Below, in pieces: positions 31,056 through 43,600 of a stretch of 64,000 bases of DNA. Location of the stretch: the NCBI GenBank assembly GCA_905178155.1, contig CAJINV010000010.1, positions 1,440,094 through 1,504,093 on the forward strand, in the 5' to 3' direction. A program made the position numbers and the translations under genes. The DNA comes from Amoebophrya sp. A120 (lineage: Eukaryota; Sar; Dinophyceae; Syndiniales; Amoebophryaceae). Every line of letters starts with the position of its first letter. Position 1 is the first letter of the stretch. The notes below the pieces were generated by a model. That model worked only from the letters and a program-made list of their open reading frames with translations. It did not search any database and was not told the DNA's origin.

Positions 31056-32604
31056 AAATAACGATTTAAGTTGGTGCGCTGTACTTTCAGGAGTACTGAC
31101 GTAGCAGACGGATTACAAATATACTTTACTTGAATTACATTTACAAATATACTTTACCTGCTGAAAACTGAAATACTAAAGATACCAAAATCAAATTCAA
31201 TTCCAAGCACATATTTCGATAGAGTACAGAAATAAGACTTCCTCACCTGAGAGGTAGCTTGAGGACGCGTAGTTACACAAACAAAAGGCAATAGTAACAC
31301 AAACAAAAAGTAGTGAAATAGCAAGCAGAGCAACTCAAACATTGTCGAGAGAAATATAGCATCATTCCCTTGTAAAAAAACGAAACGGCAGAAATACCCA
31401 CGCTAACTGTAATTATTTTTTCGTTCCTGTGTGTCTGATACTCTTACTGTTCAGAAGCACCACTAGACTTACTGAGTGTAGTCCTTCTACTGGACTGTTC
31501 CAGATTTTAGAAACGCAAAAAGATGAACACCTTACTTACTCGGAAATAAACAGGTGGATGCGCATGATTATGATATCACGCTTCCACTTTTGGAAGCTGA
31601 ACATTGTGATTGCGGAAGATAAAACCCTTCAAATTTCACTTCTTCAAAAAATTGATGAGCTATCGGTCTATATTCGGTACGAGTAGTAGTTCAGTACACA
31701 CATCATAAGGTTGCAGTTGCTCGTCCGTCCCATAGTTGTATCCTGCTGACATGTGAAGAGCAATCATATGTAAGTAAAATAAATCGCATAAGTGGTAAAG
31801 TTTCAGAAACTGTTATGATTATGTTGAAGGCTGTAAAAGCTTTGTTTTTGAACGAGGTAAAAATCTACTACTGGACGAAGACCCAAACGTTCTCTGATGG
31901 TGTGTAGGTGAGAAGGATGCCAGGTGACAATGATGATAATCATTTACGCGATGAAACGATTTTGATACGGACGGGAGCGAGCACGCGCCGCTGGCGCAAC
32001 CAAAGTGGTGGCCTGTTGCTGTTGAGGGGATCGGTTGCTGCTTATGTGTTACAATTGCTTTTGCTGTCTTGCACCACACGCGTGTGTATATCGGATCTAA
32101 AAAATACACGACGACCGAATTTTGCAGCCTCACTCAATCGGAATGATAGAAAGCTCAGAAGTTGATCTCTCTTCAATCAAGGAGGCTCACAAATCATATG
32201 ATCGTGTTTGTGTCCCTTACAGCAAGTTCGCCGACGAGGAGGCCACCAACAGTCTTTTCCGCACAATTAGGTCTGCTCTGCTAGTAGTTCCTCCTCCTCA
32301 CACAGGTTTTACTGAAAAAAAAAGGATCAACAAAAAGGGAGGTGTCAGATTCAGATAAGCAGGGAATGTAGGGCTACATCGCCATCATGGCCATGGACAT
32401 GGAGAAAAATCCTAAATCGGATCTGTCGTGTCTACTCAGTGTGGCCTAGTATCTCGTCAAGATGAGCCTTAACCTCCACCTCTACCGCAGTGAGCCACTT
32501 ATCCTTACGCTGGAGGAATTATGACAAACAAACTCATCTTCCCAATATCGATCCGAAAGACGTGGTAAACGCGGCAAAGCTTTTCGTTTACACAAAAAAA
32601 AAAA
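31056..32604. other. Intergenic region
   Basis: AT-rich, with short open frames only. A frame at 31429-31686 has no recognisable feature. A run of A precedes the next start codon. Confidence 0.4.
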
Positions 32605-34026
32605 ATGTCGCTCCCGTCCGCCGCCTCGGTGAAGCTAGCAAGGAAATCCATGCAAAAATTCTACGCTGGGAAAACCGGTCGTGGGAGGGATTACCTGCTT
32701 TGCTCCAGCCGAACCGCAACTGGTGGTGCGAGTGCTGCAAAAGACCACGGTCAGGCTGAAATTTCTGCTGGTGCGCGACCTGATATAATACAGCAAGTAG
32801 GGGCGGCACAGGATGGAGGAGCTCCAGGTGGAGAAGATTATGAAAAACTGCGCAAGAGGACGAGCACCCGCTTCGAGTCGCCCGACGCATGCCCACCAAC
32901 ATTAGAGTTCGACGAACAAATAGGACCGGCGCCGGACGAACTTGAGCCGCGGCCAGAGAGTTTAACATGCCTTGGGAAAATAAATGCGAATGATTTATTT
33001 GAGCGACCTGCCGCCATTGCCAAGGATAAAGGAGCAGCTCAACAAGCTCGCGCACCGCCACTGCCCCTGCAGGAGCAGCAGACCATTCCATTCTCCCGCG
33101 TCTTCGCCGACCGCTTCGCCGCGGCGCTGCGCCGCGTGATGAAGCTGCGAGAACATGAGACTCTGGAGAAATGGCACGAGACGATTGAAAATTTCGACCC
33201 ACAGCGATCCGTCCGAGCGGCGAAGAGAAAACTCGGGTTTCTATTGCGGGGACAGCAGCAGGAGCAGGATCTTCCGGAAACAGGAGAGGAGACCGCTGTG
33301 CTGGCACAAAACGAGGAAGTTTCTGTTGCGGACAACCCAACGCCGAGGGCTGCTGCAGCGGACCTGGGAGCCGACCAAACTCATGAATCGATCGAGGACG
33401 TTTACCATGACTTTCTACAAGCCGTTGTCTTCCCGCATTTGCAACAGGCGATTTCTGATGCGGGTGGCGGATCGGGCACGTCGGGAACGCAAGATATAAA
33501 CAACGCGACAAATTATTGCTCTGAAGACAGCACACGAGCAGGCCGCTCCTCCGACGACAAACAAGTACTAGAAACCCACTTTTTCGTCCAAGCGACCCCT
33601 TGCATTCGCGTGCAAACCCCGTCTACCCAGCGACTCACCCTCCCGCACATCGACGCGATGTACGGCCACCAACCCGGGCAGATCAACTTCTGGCTTTCGT
33701 TAAACGAAACCGACGGCACGGTCAAGGGGTCGAATTCGCTTTTTTCCGAATCCTTTCCGAACCGGGGCGATTTCCGCAGTTTCGACGTCTGCCGGGGGGA
33801 GCTGGTGCGGTTCTACGGGAATAAGTGTCTGCACTTCACGGAGCCGAATAAGACTGAGTGGAGTCGGGTGAGCTTGGACTTCCGCATCGTGCCGGGCAGT
33901 TGCTTCGAGCTGGATTGGCCTGGGGGGAAGGATCCGAAGGGCCGGCCGAAGTTTCGGGTCGGGGAAGGACAGTATTATCGGCGGATAGACGTATTAGAAG
34001 GTCAACTGGAAGTTGTAGGCCTGTGA
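32605..34026 (+). CDS. Intronless Fe(II)/2-oxoglutarate dioxygenase-like protein (StrG type)
   Basis: 473 residues from ATG to TGA, uninterrupted. Residues 1-300 are variable and charged. The catalytic-looking part is C-terminal. LPHIDAMYGHQPGQINFWL near residues 345-365 gives an H-x-D pair. GSNSLFSES follows. Then FYGNKCLHFTEPNKTEWSR near 400-420 gives the distal histidine, and RVSLDFRIVP supplies the arginine expected to bind 2-oxoglutarate. This order resembles StrG-like and phytanoyl-type hydroxylases. The substrate is unknown. It is the only large gene here with neither introners nor introns, so a different origin or late arrival is possible. Confidence 0.7.
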   Translation: MSLPSAASVKLARKSMQKFYAGKTGRGRDYLLCSSRTATGGASAAKDHGQAEISAGARPDIIQQVGAAQDGGAPGGEDYEKLRKRTSTRFESPDACPPTLEFDEQIGPAPDELEPRPESLTCLGKINANDLFERPAAIAKDKGAAQQARAPPLPLQEQQTIPFSRVFADRFAAALRRVMKLREHETLEKWHETIENFDPQRSVRAAKRKLGFLLRGQQQEQDLPETGEETAVLAQNEEVSVADNPTPRAAAADLGADQTHESIEDVYHDFLQAVVFPHLQQAISDAGGGSGTSGTQDINNATNYCSEDSTRAGRSSDDKQVLETHFFVQATPCIRVQTPSTQRLTLPHIDAMYGHQPGQINFWLSLNETDGTVKGSNSLFSESFPNRGDFRSFDVCRGELVRFYGNKCLHFTEPNKTEWSRVSLDFRIVPGSCFELDWPGGKDPKGRPKFRVGEGQYYRRIDVLEGQLEVVGL

Positions 34027-34867
34027 TTGTATTGTGAAAATGAATACGAACGACCAAAGCGACACTACTTCTGAGAACTACTAAGTGCGAAAGCTCCCTT
34101 TGCTTGCGCGAAGGTACGAAAATCAAGCAGAATTCCGCAGCTCAGCGGCGTAAATCGCCACCGTTTCGGCAACATGGCGGCTGTTGCGACAAATACCAAA
34201 GAAGTAAGCTTCTAGCTGCTGCAGAACTCAAAATTTTTCTAGGTGTAGCAGTTCTTGTTGTTCACGGCTTTCATCATATCATGCATCAGTAAAAAAAGTT
34301 CAAGTTGCATGCGATTTTGTGCATGAGCATGATATTGCGGAATGGAAACACTCGGTCACTATTCGTTCTTGATCTGCTGTAACCAGCGTCCCGGGACGAA
34401 CCTCCCGCATGACGACCATCGGCCTTTGGGAAGGATCTTCTTTCGGTCGTGCATCCGAGCTCGAGCTAGCTGTGGTAGCTCCGGCGGTCGGTTCACCAAC
34501 AACAGATTTATGATTTTTATGATTTCATTGAAAATAAAAAAAAAAAACCTCTGACTTCGTGTCCTTGTTGATCTCTTCCTCGTGTTTGAGCGAGTCTTCA
34601 GTTTCCTTTGTTCCGAATAACGCAGGGCCTCGCACAGGGGACAATTAGCATATAGAAATTTGCAAGAAAATTATGAAGCGAGTATCGTACCACGCGCCGC
34701 ACTGTAAATAGATGAGGTCCTACTTGGCGCGGTTTTTACCTCCTTTCAGTAGGAGCGCAGAGGCGTATAGTCCTGCCGCTCTATGCTTACTAGCACCATC
34801 GCAATGAAAGCGTCTCTCTTTCCTGCCGTGAGAAACAAAGCACCGGCTGCGCAAGCAAAAATAAACC
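34027..34867. other. Intergenic region
   Basis: No supported gene or introner. A poly-A-like run lies near 34540. Confidence 0.4.
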
Positions 34868-35940
34868 ATGCTCATCAACATCGTTGGCATCATCTACATC
34901 CTTGCGGGCATTTTGCCCTGCATGATGCTGTTCATCGCCAAGGATGACATGTGCGATGTATGAACTGCAAAAGCATCGTACCCGTAGTAATTGCAGTCAT
35001 GCATCACAGATCTTTTCCTTAAGGTAAATCCGCATTACAGATTTAATTTGTAATGGTAAGGCAATTTGTAATGCATCTTTACGAGTGCGATACAATACTT
35101 TTGCAGTGCATACGATGGATCCAGCGACAACCCTGACTGCCCACACCCATCCGTTTCCGACGTGGAGCACCAATCCGACCTCCGACCGGCTATAATCGCG
35201 ACCAGTGTGCTCCGGTTGTTCGTGTGCGGAGGGATACTCCTCGTTTCCGGCGTGAATACAGAAATGACATCAAATAGTCCGATAAAACCCACGACAAGAA
35301 GCAGTGCAGGAGCTTCAGCCGACGATACAGAGATTTCCTGTGACTGCGTCGCCTGCAAGCCGCTTTTCATCGTCGGCTGGGCGATCTGCGATATTGTGCA
35401 GCTGATGGTCTCGAACAAATCCAACGCGACGATGCACAATACGCATTGCAAAAGTGTCGCACTAGCTCTAGTATAAATTGCATTACAAATAATTTTCTCA
35501 GGAGCAAAAATGCTATTTGTCATGCTAGTTCAGGTAGAGAATTGGATTTGTCATGCATAACTGCAATTGTTACGAGTGCGATACTTTTGCAGATGATGCA
35601 CAACGTGTTTTCCCAACTCGCGCAGATTTGTCTCGTCTTGTCGCATTGGATCCACATCAGAGGGGTGTTTTCGTCCGGTGGCGGCAGCGGGTCTGGGTCT
35701 GGCATGAAGACCAGTCCAGAAAGTAGTACTTCTGTCGGAGGGATGAACGGCAGTCCGGAAATAGCGTTTGCCTGTGGGATGCTGGCCGTTCTTGCGATGA
35801 TGGCCTTGATCGGTGTGGGTTTCTTCTTGATGGCGAATTTAGGAAATACAAGCGCGAACGTCGCGTGGTCAAATGCGCAGTGGATGGCCGTGGGCATGCA
35901 GGCAGGACTGTTTTTCTGTACGGGATTCACGATACTTTGA
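34868..35940 (+). CDS. Multipass membrane protein of unknown function
   Basis: 249 residues after removal of two introners, ending in TGA. At least five hydrophobic segments can be read: IVGIIYILAGILPCMMLFIA at the N-terminus, ATSVLRLFVCGGILLVSGV, CKPLFIVGWAICDIVQLMV, a long one around FACGMLAVLAMMALIGVGFF, and a last one ending LFFCTGFTIL. A CDCVAC cluster precedes the third segment and a Gly/Ser run (SSGGGSGSGSG) sits in a loop. I do not recognise the family. The start ATG has the AAACC context seen at the kinase-like and VPS20 genes. Confidence 0.7.
34959..35112. mobile_element. Introner, family A (154 bp)
   Basis: Perfect CGATG duplication. Excision joins DMCD to GSSDN. Confidence 0.92.
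35440..35598. mobile_element. Introner, family A (159 bp)
   Basis: Flanks share ATGCACAA (eight bases, including the usual five). The right tip is GCAGATGATG. Excision joins ATMH to NVFSQ. Confidence 0.85.
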
Positions 35941-37636
35941 CGAGGAAGTAGAATGGCAGCTGCTTCTTGGAGAGCCTCATAATTCTCAGTTTCACTTCCA
36001 TTCTCAGTGACAGCCCAGCCCTTTTGTCGTTTTATTAAGATAAGTTCAAGTTCTGCGCAGGAGACTTTCAGACACAAGAACATCGTGCTGCCAACAGCGC
36101 TTCCCACCTAGGGAGTCGATAATCGATTTTGCGCGAAATTAATAATCATGTTCCTGTTCTTCTTCACACTTCGGTTGAGAAGCTTCTCTGTTCGACGATG
36201 TGTTTTCTGTTGAATCAAAGGCGTGGCTCTTGCTATTGGAGCTCTTGTCGTTCCATGCAAAATTGATTTGTATGGGTATGGCTTCCAAAACTTATTGGAG
36301 GCAGACAAGGCCCGAACATGTTGACGAACTCAGGGTTTTGCGAGAGGCAAAAAATACCGAGAGAAATACACTCCATCAAAGAAATAGGGAATGTGAGCGA
36401 GAGGGGCGTGGACATTTTGTTGCTGTCATGGCAGAGGTATATAATGCACCGACTTGCAGCGTCCTCCGCGCCGATTGGCAAGCAACGCCGCCAGTGGTTC
36501 TGGGGCCGAGCGCAAGGTGATCGCTGTGCAGGCTGGCGCAGAGGAAGCCCGGGACGCGGCGGAGGCCTCGGAGAGCGGCTTTAACGAGGCGAAGGAAAGA
36601 AAAAGCGGGCGCTCTGGATGGTGGGGCGCGGGAAATCAAACAAGAAGGAGCGGCACTGCAGGGCGAACTCCAGGAGGTGAATGAGAGGAGAGCTTCAGGA
36701 GGTGAGCAGGATACTCGAGCCGATGTGGAGGCCCTGGCGCCCGCAGTTCGAGCACCCGACGCGTAGGCCGGTTGTTGCGGCTATTTATTAGCTTGCAAGC
36801 GCGCGCGCCCGCCGGCTCGCGCGGGGAGTTGCAGAAGCGTGCGCGGCCCTCGTTTGGGTTGCGCCTTTCCTTGTGTCGGCCGCGCGCCCCATGCGCCGAC
36901 TCGCCCCGGGCCGCGACATGCTGCCCGGCGGGGGCCCAAGCCGTGTGCCCTGTGTCCGCTTCACGCAGACACCACCCCGGGCGGCCCTTGTGTTCTGGCC
37001 CCGTGTTGGTTGTCTAGTGTGCCTCGCTTCCAGGTTGCAAGGTTGGCGGCCCTTCTAAGGCCGAGCGACGGCGGCATGGCGCCCACGCTCTCGGCAGCCC
37101 GTGCAAGCTGTGTTTGCGGGCCCGGCCGGCCAGCGCGGTGGCCGAGCATGGGCGCCTCGTATCTGTGTACCAACCCACGGCGCTGCGTTGTGTTGGCCTG
37201 CCTGAGGCCCTTCGCCTTCGAAGACAGCTGCTTTTGTTAAAGTTTGTCTGTAAAAAGTTTCATTCTTCTTGCGCATCGCCAACAAAGTCTGGCCAGCGAG
37301 TGCTCCTCGTATGTTCGTTGGCCTGTTTCCTTATCCCGCCCGTGGAGAGCGAAGAGAGGAGACCGAGTGAGGCCCCCCTTCAGCAATATTGGCGAAGATG
37401 CTCTCGTCCAAGTATGAGGGAGGGGCGCCCCCGAAGCAGAGCGATTCTCCTTTCTGTGCGCCCGGGCGATAGAGGCTGTGTGTCTGTGATGAGTGAGTCG
37501 TGACGAGCTTAGTTCTACTTGTTAGTGTGAGTGTTGATGGACGACTCGTCCAGTTTTTTGTTCCATGGATTGGCTTAGTTGGCTCACCTCCTGACACGAC
37601 CGGCTCACGCGGCCGGTAGTATGGTCTACTTTCGTG
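35941..37636. other. Intergenic region with GC-rich island
   Basis: From about 36450 to 37250 the sequence is strongly GC-rich, G/A-rich on the + strand first and then C-rich, like the blocks at 7636-8342 and 58565-59400. A CCGATTGGCAA word occurs here (about 36473) and in the 59.3-kb block. Overlapping long frames on both strands are compositional. No rRNA or tRNA seen. Confidence 0.5.
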
Positions 37637-40600
37637 ATGTCGGCTAGAGTCGGACCGAACAAGCCAGGTCGGAGGCCTCGCTTGCCTGGCGATGACAAAC
37701 CCGCTCCCGATCCCCTCCTGCGGAGAAAATTCCGCTTTGCAAAGACCGCATGGCTTTGCCACCTTCATCTCCTGCTATACAGCAGAAACTGCGCGGCCCA
37801 CGCACGGGTCCAGACGACCGACGAAACAGTCCGTCTTGTGCAAACGAGCCCAGAGAGGCGTGTGGAACAGTTGTCAGGACAACATCAGATGAGCGGAACT
37901 GCAACTACCCCGACTTCGCCTCGACGAGGAACAGAACAAGATAGTCCTCTACTTCTAGATGGTGCTGGCAAAGAAGAGCTCCTTCTTGATGATGAGGCAC
38001 CGGCGAAAAAAAACGCAGCAATCACGGGAGACCACGGGGGTCTACCGGCCAAACAAGACGCCCGCATTAGCACAGGCGTATATGGGAGTAGGACCGGTCG
38101 CTCTTCACCGACAATACCCGACGAAAGGAGAAGAATCATATTAACGGATGAAGAAGTTCAGCCAACCCTGACACAGCGGCACGAGCAGCAAGCGCAGGTG
38201 GTATCATCTTCGCGTGGACCTCCAGCTCCGACAAAAAACAGTCAGCAGACGGAAGAAGAACGTCAGCATTTGAAGATGAAAGTAGTGGAAATCACGGCAG
38301 CGGACGAGAACCTAGAGCAAGCGGAACATGATGAAACCATTAACAAATCTCTGGCAATTTCTGGAGGCACCGTTCCAGAGCATACTATCGCAGCAGCACC
38401 AGCAGCTGCTGAGGTTCCTCGTCGTGCAGCATTAGAGGCAGGAGAGCCGTCTACTTCTTCTTCACAAATTCTACTTGAGCAGGGCACTGCAGCAAATCTT
38501 CTACCCGATCACTCTGATAGGCCCGGAAACAAGAACTACGTGAACACCGATAAAAATAAGAAACTCCTGGAAGATGATGAGTCCGAAACACGGAAAGGCA
38601 CGGTGGGACAAGATATCAGTAACCCGGACGAAGAACCCGACCACGATCGTGTAGAAGACCAGGAATTTCTGGAGCGCGACGTTGGCCACGGAACGGGTGA
38701 ACATCCTCCGTTGGGACAAACACCGCGACGTAGCGACGGTGAGGAGCCGCGGCACCTGCCTCAGCACGAGGATTTGGAAGTAACGAGCCAAGCATCCACC
38801 TCGTCCACGAAAACGAGCAGGACTAACGAAAGTAGTGGCGGGACGAAGGCTGGTGCCAAGGCGGAGCATAAGAGGGCTATCGACGAAATATCAAACAAGG
38901 ACTCCTTCTTGCAAGACGAACAAAAAAATGAAACAACTTCTACAACTGAAGTAGATTCAGATTCAAAACTAACACGACCCGACCAGAAGAACCCGGCGGG
39001 GAAAGGTGTTGTACCTGCTCCCGGTCTTCCGCATTACGAGTCCTCGGCGTCACAAATGGCGACGGGACAGTATCAACAGTGAATTTCCCGTACAGAACGA
39101 CGTGAGGACGCCGTAGGGTATTACTTTAAGTAGTTCTTGTACGAAGTGTTTTATTGTTCGTATGGATGTTGACACAACTTGAACTTCCCATCTTCAGTAT
39201 CGAAAATCGCATTCAGCATGATTGTTTGCACCAAGAGGCATGCTTGAGCTTGGGGAATGAATTTGTGATGCTGATTGTGCGTCGTGCGGTGCGGTAAATT
39301 TGTTTTGCATACTAGAAAGGAAGAACAGCATGAAGGACCAAACGAGAACAGACCGGACAGCAAAGTCGAGCAAAAATCTACTTCAAAGACGAAAGAGGAA
39401 GCTACCTCCAAAGGCCGCAGTAGTCATAAGCGAGGTACTAGTTCTAGAACAAAGCAAAGAGGCGACGAAGAGACGCATGGAATCTGTGTGCCGAACCTGC
39501 CCATCGTGGAAACCCCGCCCGACATTGATAATCTTGTCCAGCCAACCAACTGCGCCGACATTCTCGGGGTGCCGTCGGCGATTATGCACTGTGGAAAGTA
39601 TCGTTCCTAGTATAAATCGCATTGCAAATTTTTTTGGAATTTGTAATGCGGATTTGACTTGAGAAAGATCTGTAACGCATGACTGCGATTAGTTGTACGA
39701 GTTGGATACTTTTGTAATTCATAGCAATCGGGATCAAGCGATTTTGCATGGGGAAGGACAAGGAGAATTACCCACAGGAAAAGAACCATCCTCATCCAAT
39801 TTGCCATGAAAAACATGACAAAGTAGCTGCACTGTCATGCAAAAAATGGATGGGAGTGGTTGTTTTTTATTTGTGGATAAGAACCACGAGAATTACTGTT
39901 ACGGTCGATCTCTCTACTCCAGCGATCGTGTGTATGGATGTGTCAGGATCGAAATCGACAAAATCGAAAAATTTGTGATGCATAAAATGTAGGGCACTTA
40001 AGGCCTGCATTGGGGAGCAGGCAAATGAGGCCGATTGTAAGCCTGTTTAGGGGTATGCAATGTGCTGCCAGAATAGCATGACAGGAGCAGTCTTCTTGGC
40101 GCAAACAGCATGACAGACTGGATTTGGGTGTTCCCGAAATTTGTCATGCGTCACTTGGAAACTGAGGCTCCAACTGACATCAATTTTGTGCATCACAAAT
40201 TTTTCGATTTTATGAATTTCGATTCTGACACTCCCATAGTGTGGAGCCTGTTTGCGACCAAGGCTTCACACAATTGGAGTGGGATATGGGAGTGTCAGGA
40301 TCGAAGTCGTCAAAGTCGAAATAATATGTAATGCAAAAAAGCGATACCAGCAGAAGCCCAGTTTGCAAGTGGCGCATGACAAATCTTGGCAGCATGGAAA
40401 TCCAATTTGTCATGCTGTTTGAGCAGAGAAGACTGCTTCTGTCATGCTAATATTTTAGCAGCTCTATATCACACCCCAAACAGGCTTAGAATCGGCCTCA
40501 GTTGCCTGCTCTGCAAGACAGGCACTTTGCGTCTAGCATTTTATGCATCACAAACTTTGACGATTTCAATCCTGGCGCTTCCATATGGGAGAAGGATGCG

Positions 40601-43600
40601 ACACTAGGTGTCTCAGACAACGGGTGCAAACAACCCGACCCGCCTATCGAGAGGAAAAATGCCCCCTCCCCATATCAAAACGAAGTTTCTGATGCTGGAT
40701 TTCCGTACACAAATCGGATTTGTCTTGCAGTAGAGCACTGCAGGCATCTGCCAAGGCAATTGTCTATACTGTAAGCCGAACAGCATCACAAACCGCCTGC
40801 ACAATGTGACAGACTCTCTGGGCTTGCGCTCTTGCAAGACAGACAGGATTTGTGGTGACAAATCTGCATGGCAAATTTTCAGACGGATTCGCTTTCAATA
40901 TGGGGAGGGGGGATTTTTTCTCGCAATACCGCCAGTCGGAACATGCAGGAAGGAAAACGGAGACCAAGCGACAGGAACGAACACTTTAAAGCAGTGCGTA
41001 GCTGAGGGAAACAAGTGGGATTACAAAGACTGCGACGATGTTGGAGGCGATAACAAGTTCAGCGGCAAACTCACGTACAAGGGTGTCGAGAAAAAATATC
41101 AAATGCAAATACTTGTCTCGGTCTGGAAAGATGCAAGGAACTTATTTCACGCATGATGCGCAGCAAAAGCTTCAACCATTGACCACACTTAGGAAGGTTT
41201 CCTCATGCTGAGTAGGCATGGCAAAGCTGCCCTCGCAGATCATCCTGTGCTGCTACGCACTGAATTTTTCCACCAGACCGCTCACTTCACACTCTAAGGC
41301 AATATACCGGCGTATGTCGACAAACTCAAGAAACTCTACACTGAGTTCCAGATGCGGCAGACATGTTTGCAACGCATAAATTCTGCGTAGATCTTGTTCT
41401 CAGTGACGAGGACCCTCTCTGCTCCGCAAACTACTGCCTGAAGATATGAAGTTCTCAACCGTTACACTCTCAATTGGTACATGAATGTGTAACGCAAGAA
41501 CAATGGCAAAATTGCAAGGCGGAAAATTTCGCCTTTATTTGCATAACAAGAAGCGTGGCGCAGATCATAATGTTATCTAGTGGTTGTAGTGCGTGGTCGG
41601 GAACTTGTCACGCAAAGCACCTTGATCATCTAGTTATGTTTATGTACTGCGATTCTGCGTGACGAATTCACGCAACAGCTGAGAGTGTAAGAAAGCTTGA
41701 GAATGCCATAGAAGAAGGAAACCGAGACGGACCAATCCCTCTGCGCTTCGCCCCTATCCTGCGCAAAAGTATCGTATTCGCATAAATGCAAGTCGTGCAT
41801 TACAAATCTTTGTCTTAAGGGAAATCTGCATTACAAATTTTCTCTCTCATGCTGAACAGATGATTTGTAATGCATTTATTATACGAGTACGATATTTTTG
41901 CAGTTCATTGCCCCCGTCGATCGGCAACTGTGGAGCCCTGGCCTTCCTCGACTGCGTTGCTGAGGTCACCTGTATGCTAGTATGCAGTACAAATTTATTT
42001 CCGTACACGCAGAAAACGCATATGACATCACTTGGCAAGAACATGCTGAATAGGATTGAAGCAAAGTTTTGTCATGCAGAAACCGCATTTATTGTGTGCG
42101 TGCGTGAATTTTTTTCGTGTGGATAGCGAGACGCGGAGGGCAACTGCGTCCCGCGTTTCCCGGACGCAGTCTGCAACGGGGAGACGTACGAAGAGTGCGA
42201 GGCCTATCCAGAAAAAAAACACCCATACCCATCCAATTTGCCATGCAAAACATGCATAAAATCCACCATTTGCCATGCAAAAAATGGATGGGGATGGATG
42301 TTTTTTCCGGGAGAAGGTTGTGGAAAATTGTCTCTGGATGGCCCACTGCGACACGGGAAATTCTGGGGAACTTTGCACGAAGCGGCCCCGGGACCAGGGG
42401 GTTCCGATGATGGACTGCCCCGAAGAGCCGGACAACACCGTCCCCATTCGCCACCAGGTGTTATCCTGTGCAAAAGCAGCTTACTGGTAGACGAGATTGC
42501 AGTCTGGCATGACAAATCTTCTTCCTAAGCTAGAACAGCATTACAAATTGCATTTTTCATGCTGAGCTAGAGCTTGAGCTATAGCTATTTGATTTGTCAT
42601 GCGAATTCTGCTATTACTGTGATGCTTTTCCGATGCATAATTCTGCTACTGCAGCAACGTCACCTGTACGCTGGAAGACGCGCAGAAGTGCTGCGACGGC
42701 GGTCCGATCGTCTACCCGCTGGAATTTCCCTGCAGAACGGGAGAATTTTTGAACAAGTTCGACGGGTTCTGCGAGTTCAAATACTTGCAAAAAAACGGGG
42801 TTGACCTGGTGGAACAGCCGTTAGACAAGAACGCAACAAATGGAACAAATTCGACCGACGCGGACGAGGCGGAAGAGGCTACAGTATCCTGTGCAAAAGT
42901 ATCGCACTCGTATTCGTATGAATGCATTACAAATCTTTTTTTCAAGGTAAGTCAGCATTACAAATTTTATTCCTTATGCAGAGGAAATTTGTACTGCATT
43001 CATACCTACGAGTGCGATACTTTCGCAATTCATATACAGATGCGGCGGGCGACGAGTTCTTCTTTTCGCTCATGCACGACAACCGGCAGACCACTTCTGA
43101 GCACGGCGCAGTTCTTGATGCACGACACCGTGGACCACGACACCGCTCGAAAAATAACACCACTTTCACGTCGTCTTCATGGGAGCTGTTGCGCAGAGGA
43201 AAGAAAGAACCAGATGAAGGAGCTTCATACAACTCGATAGCATCTTCTCAACACAGAGGACAGCACTCTGTTGATGACAGAAACGCCGAGCAGGAGCTCG
43301 GGCGCAATTACAAGTACAAGAAAAAAGGCACGTCGTCTGTTAAAAGCAAAAAGAACAACTTCTACTTCCCCGGACTGCTGGAAACGCGCCAAGCAGCAAA
43401 AATGATGAACCCGCTCGCGGACCCTGATGTCGACAACATTTCGCACGAGAAATATCCCTGCCGGATGCGGGTCGACGGAAAGGATGGCGTGTTCGTGTGC
43501 GTGGGCGAGCCGCCCCGGGTGGTGCCGGACTTCTGGCCGCAGGCGGCGTTGGAGGAACTGATCGAGCGGCTGATAATCGATTACCAGTATGCAATACAAA

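Noticed and set aside
36376-37285. Possible rRNA or protein gene in the GC island
   Set aside because: No rRNA core motifs are visible and the frames are compositional on both strands.
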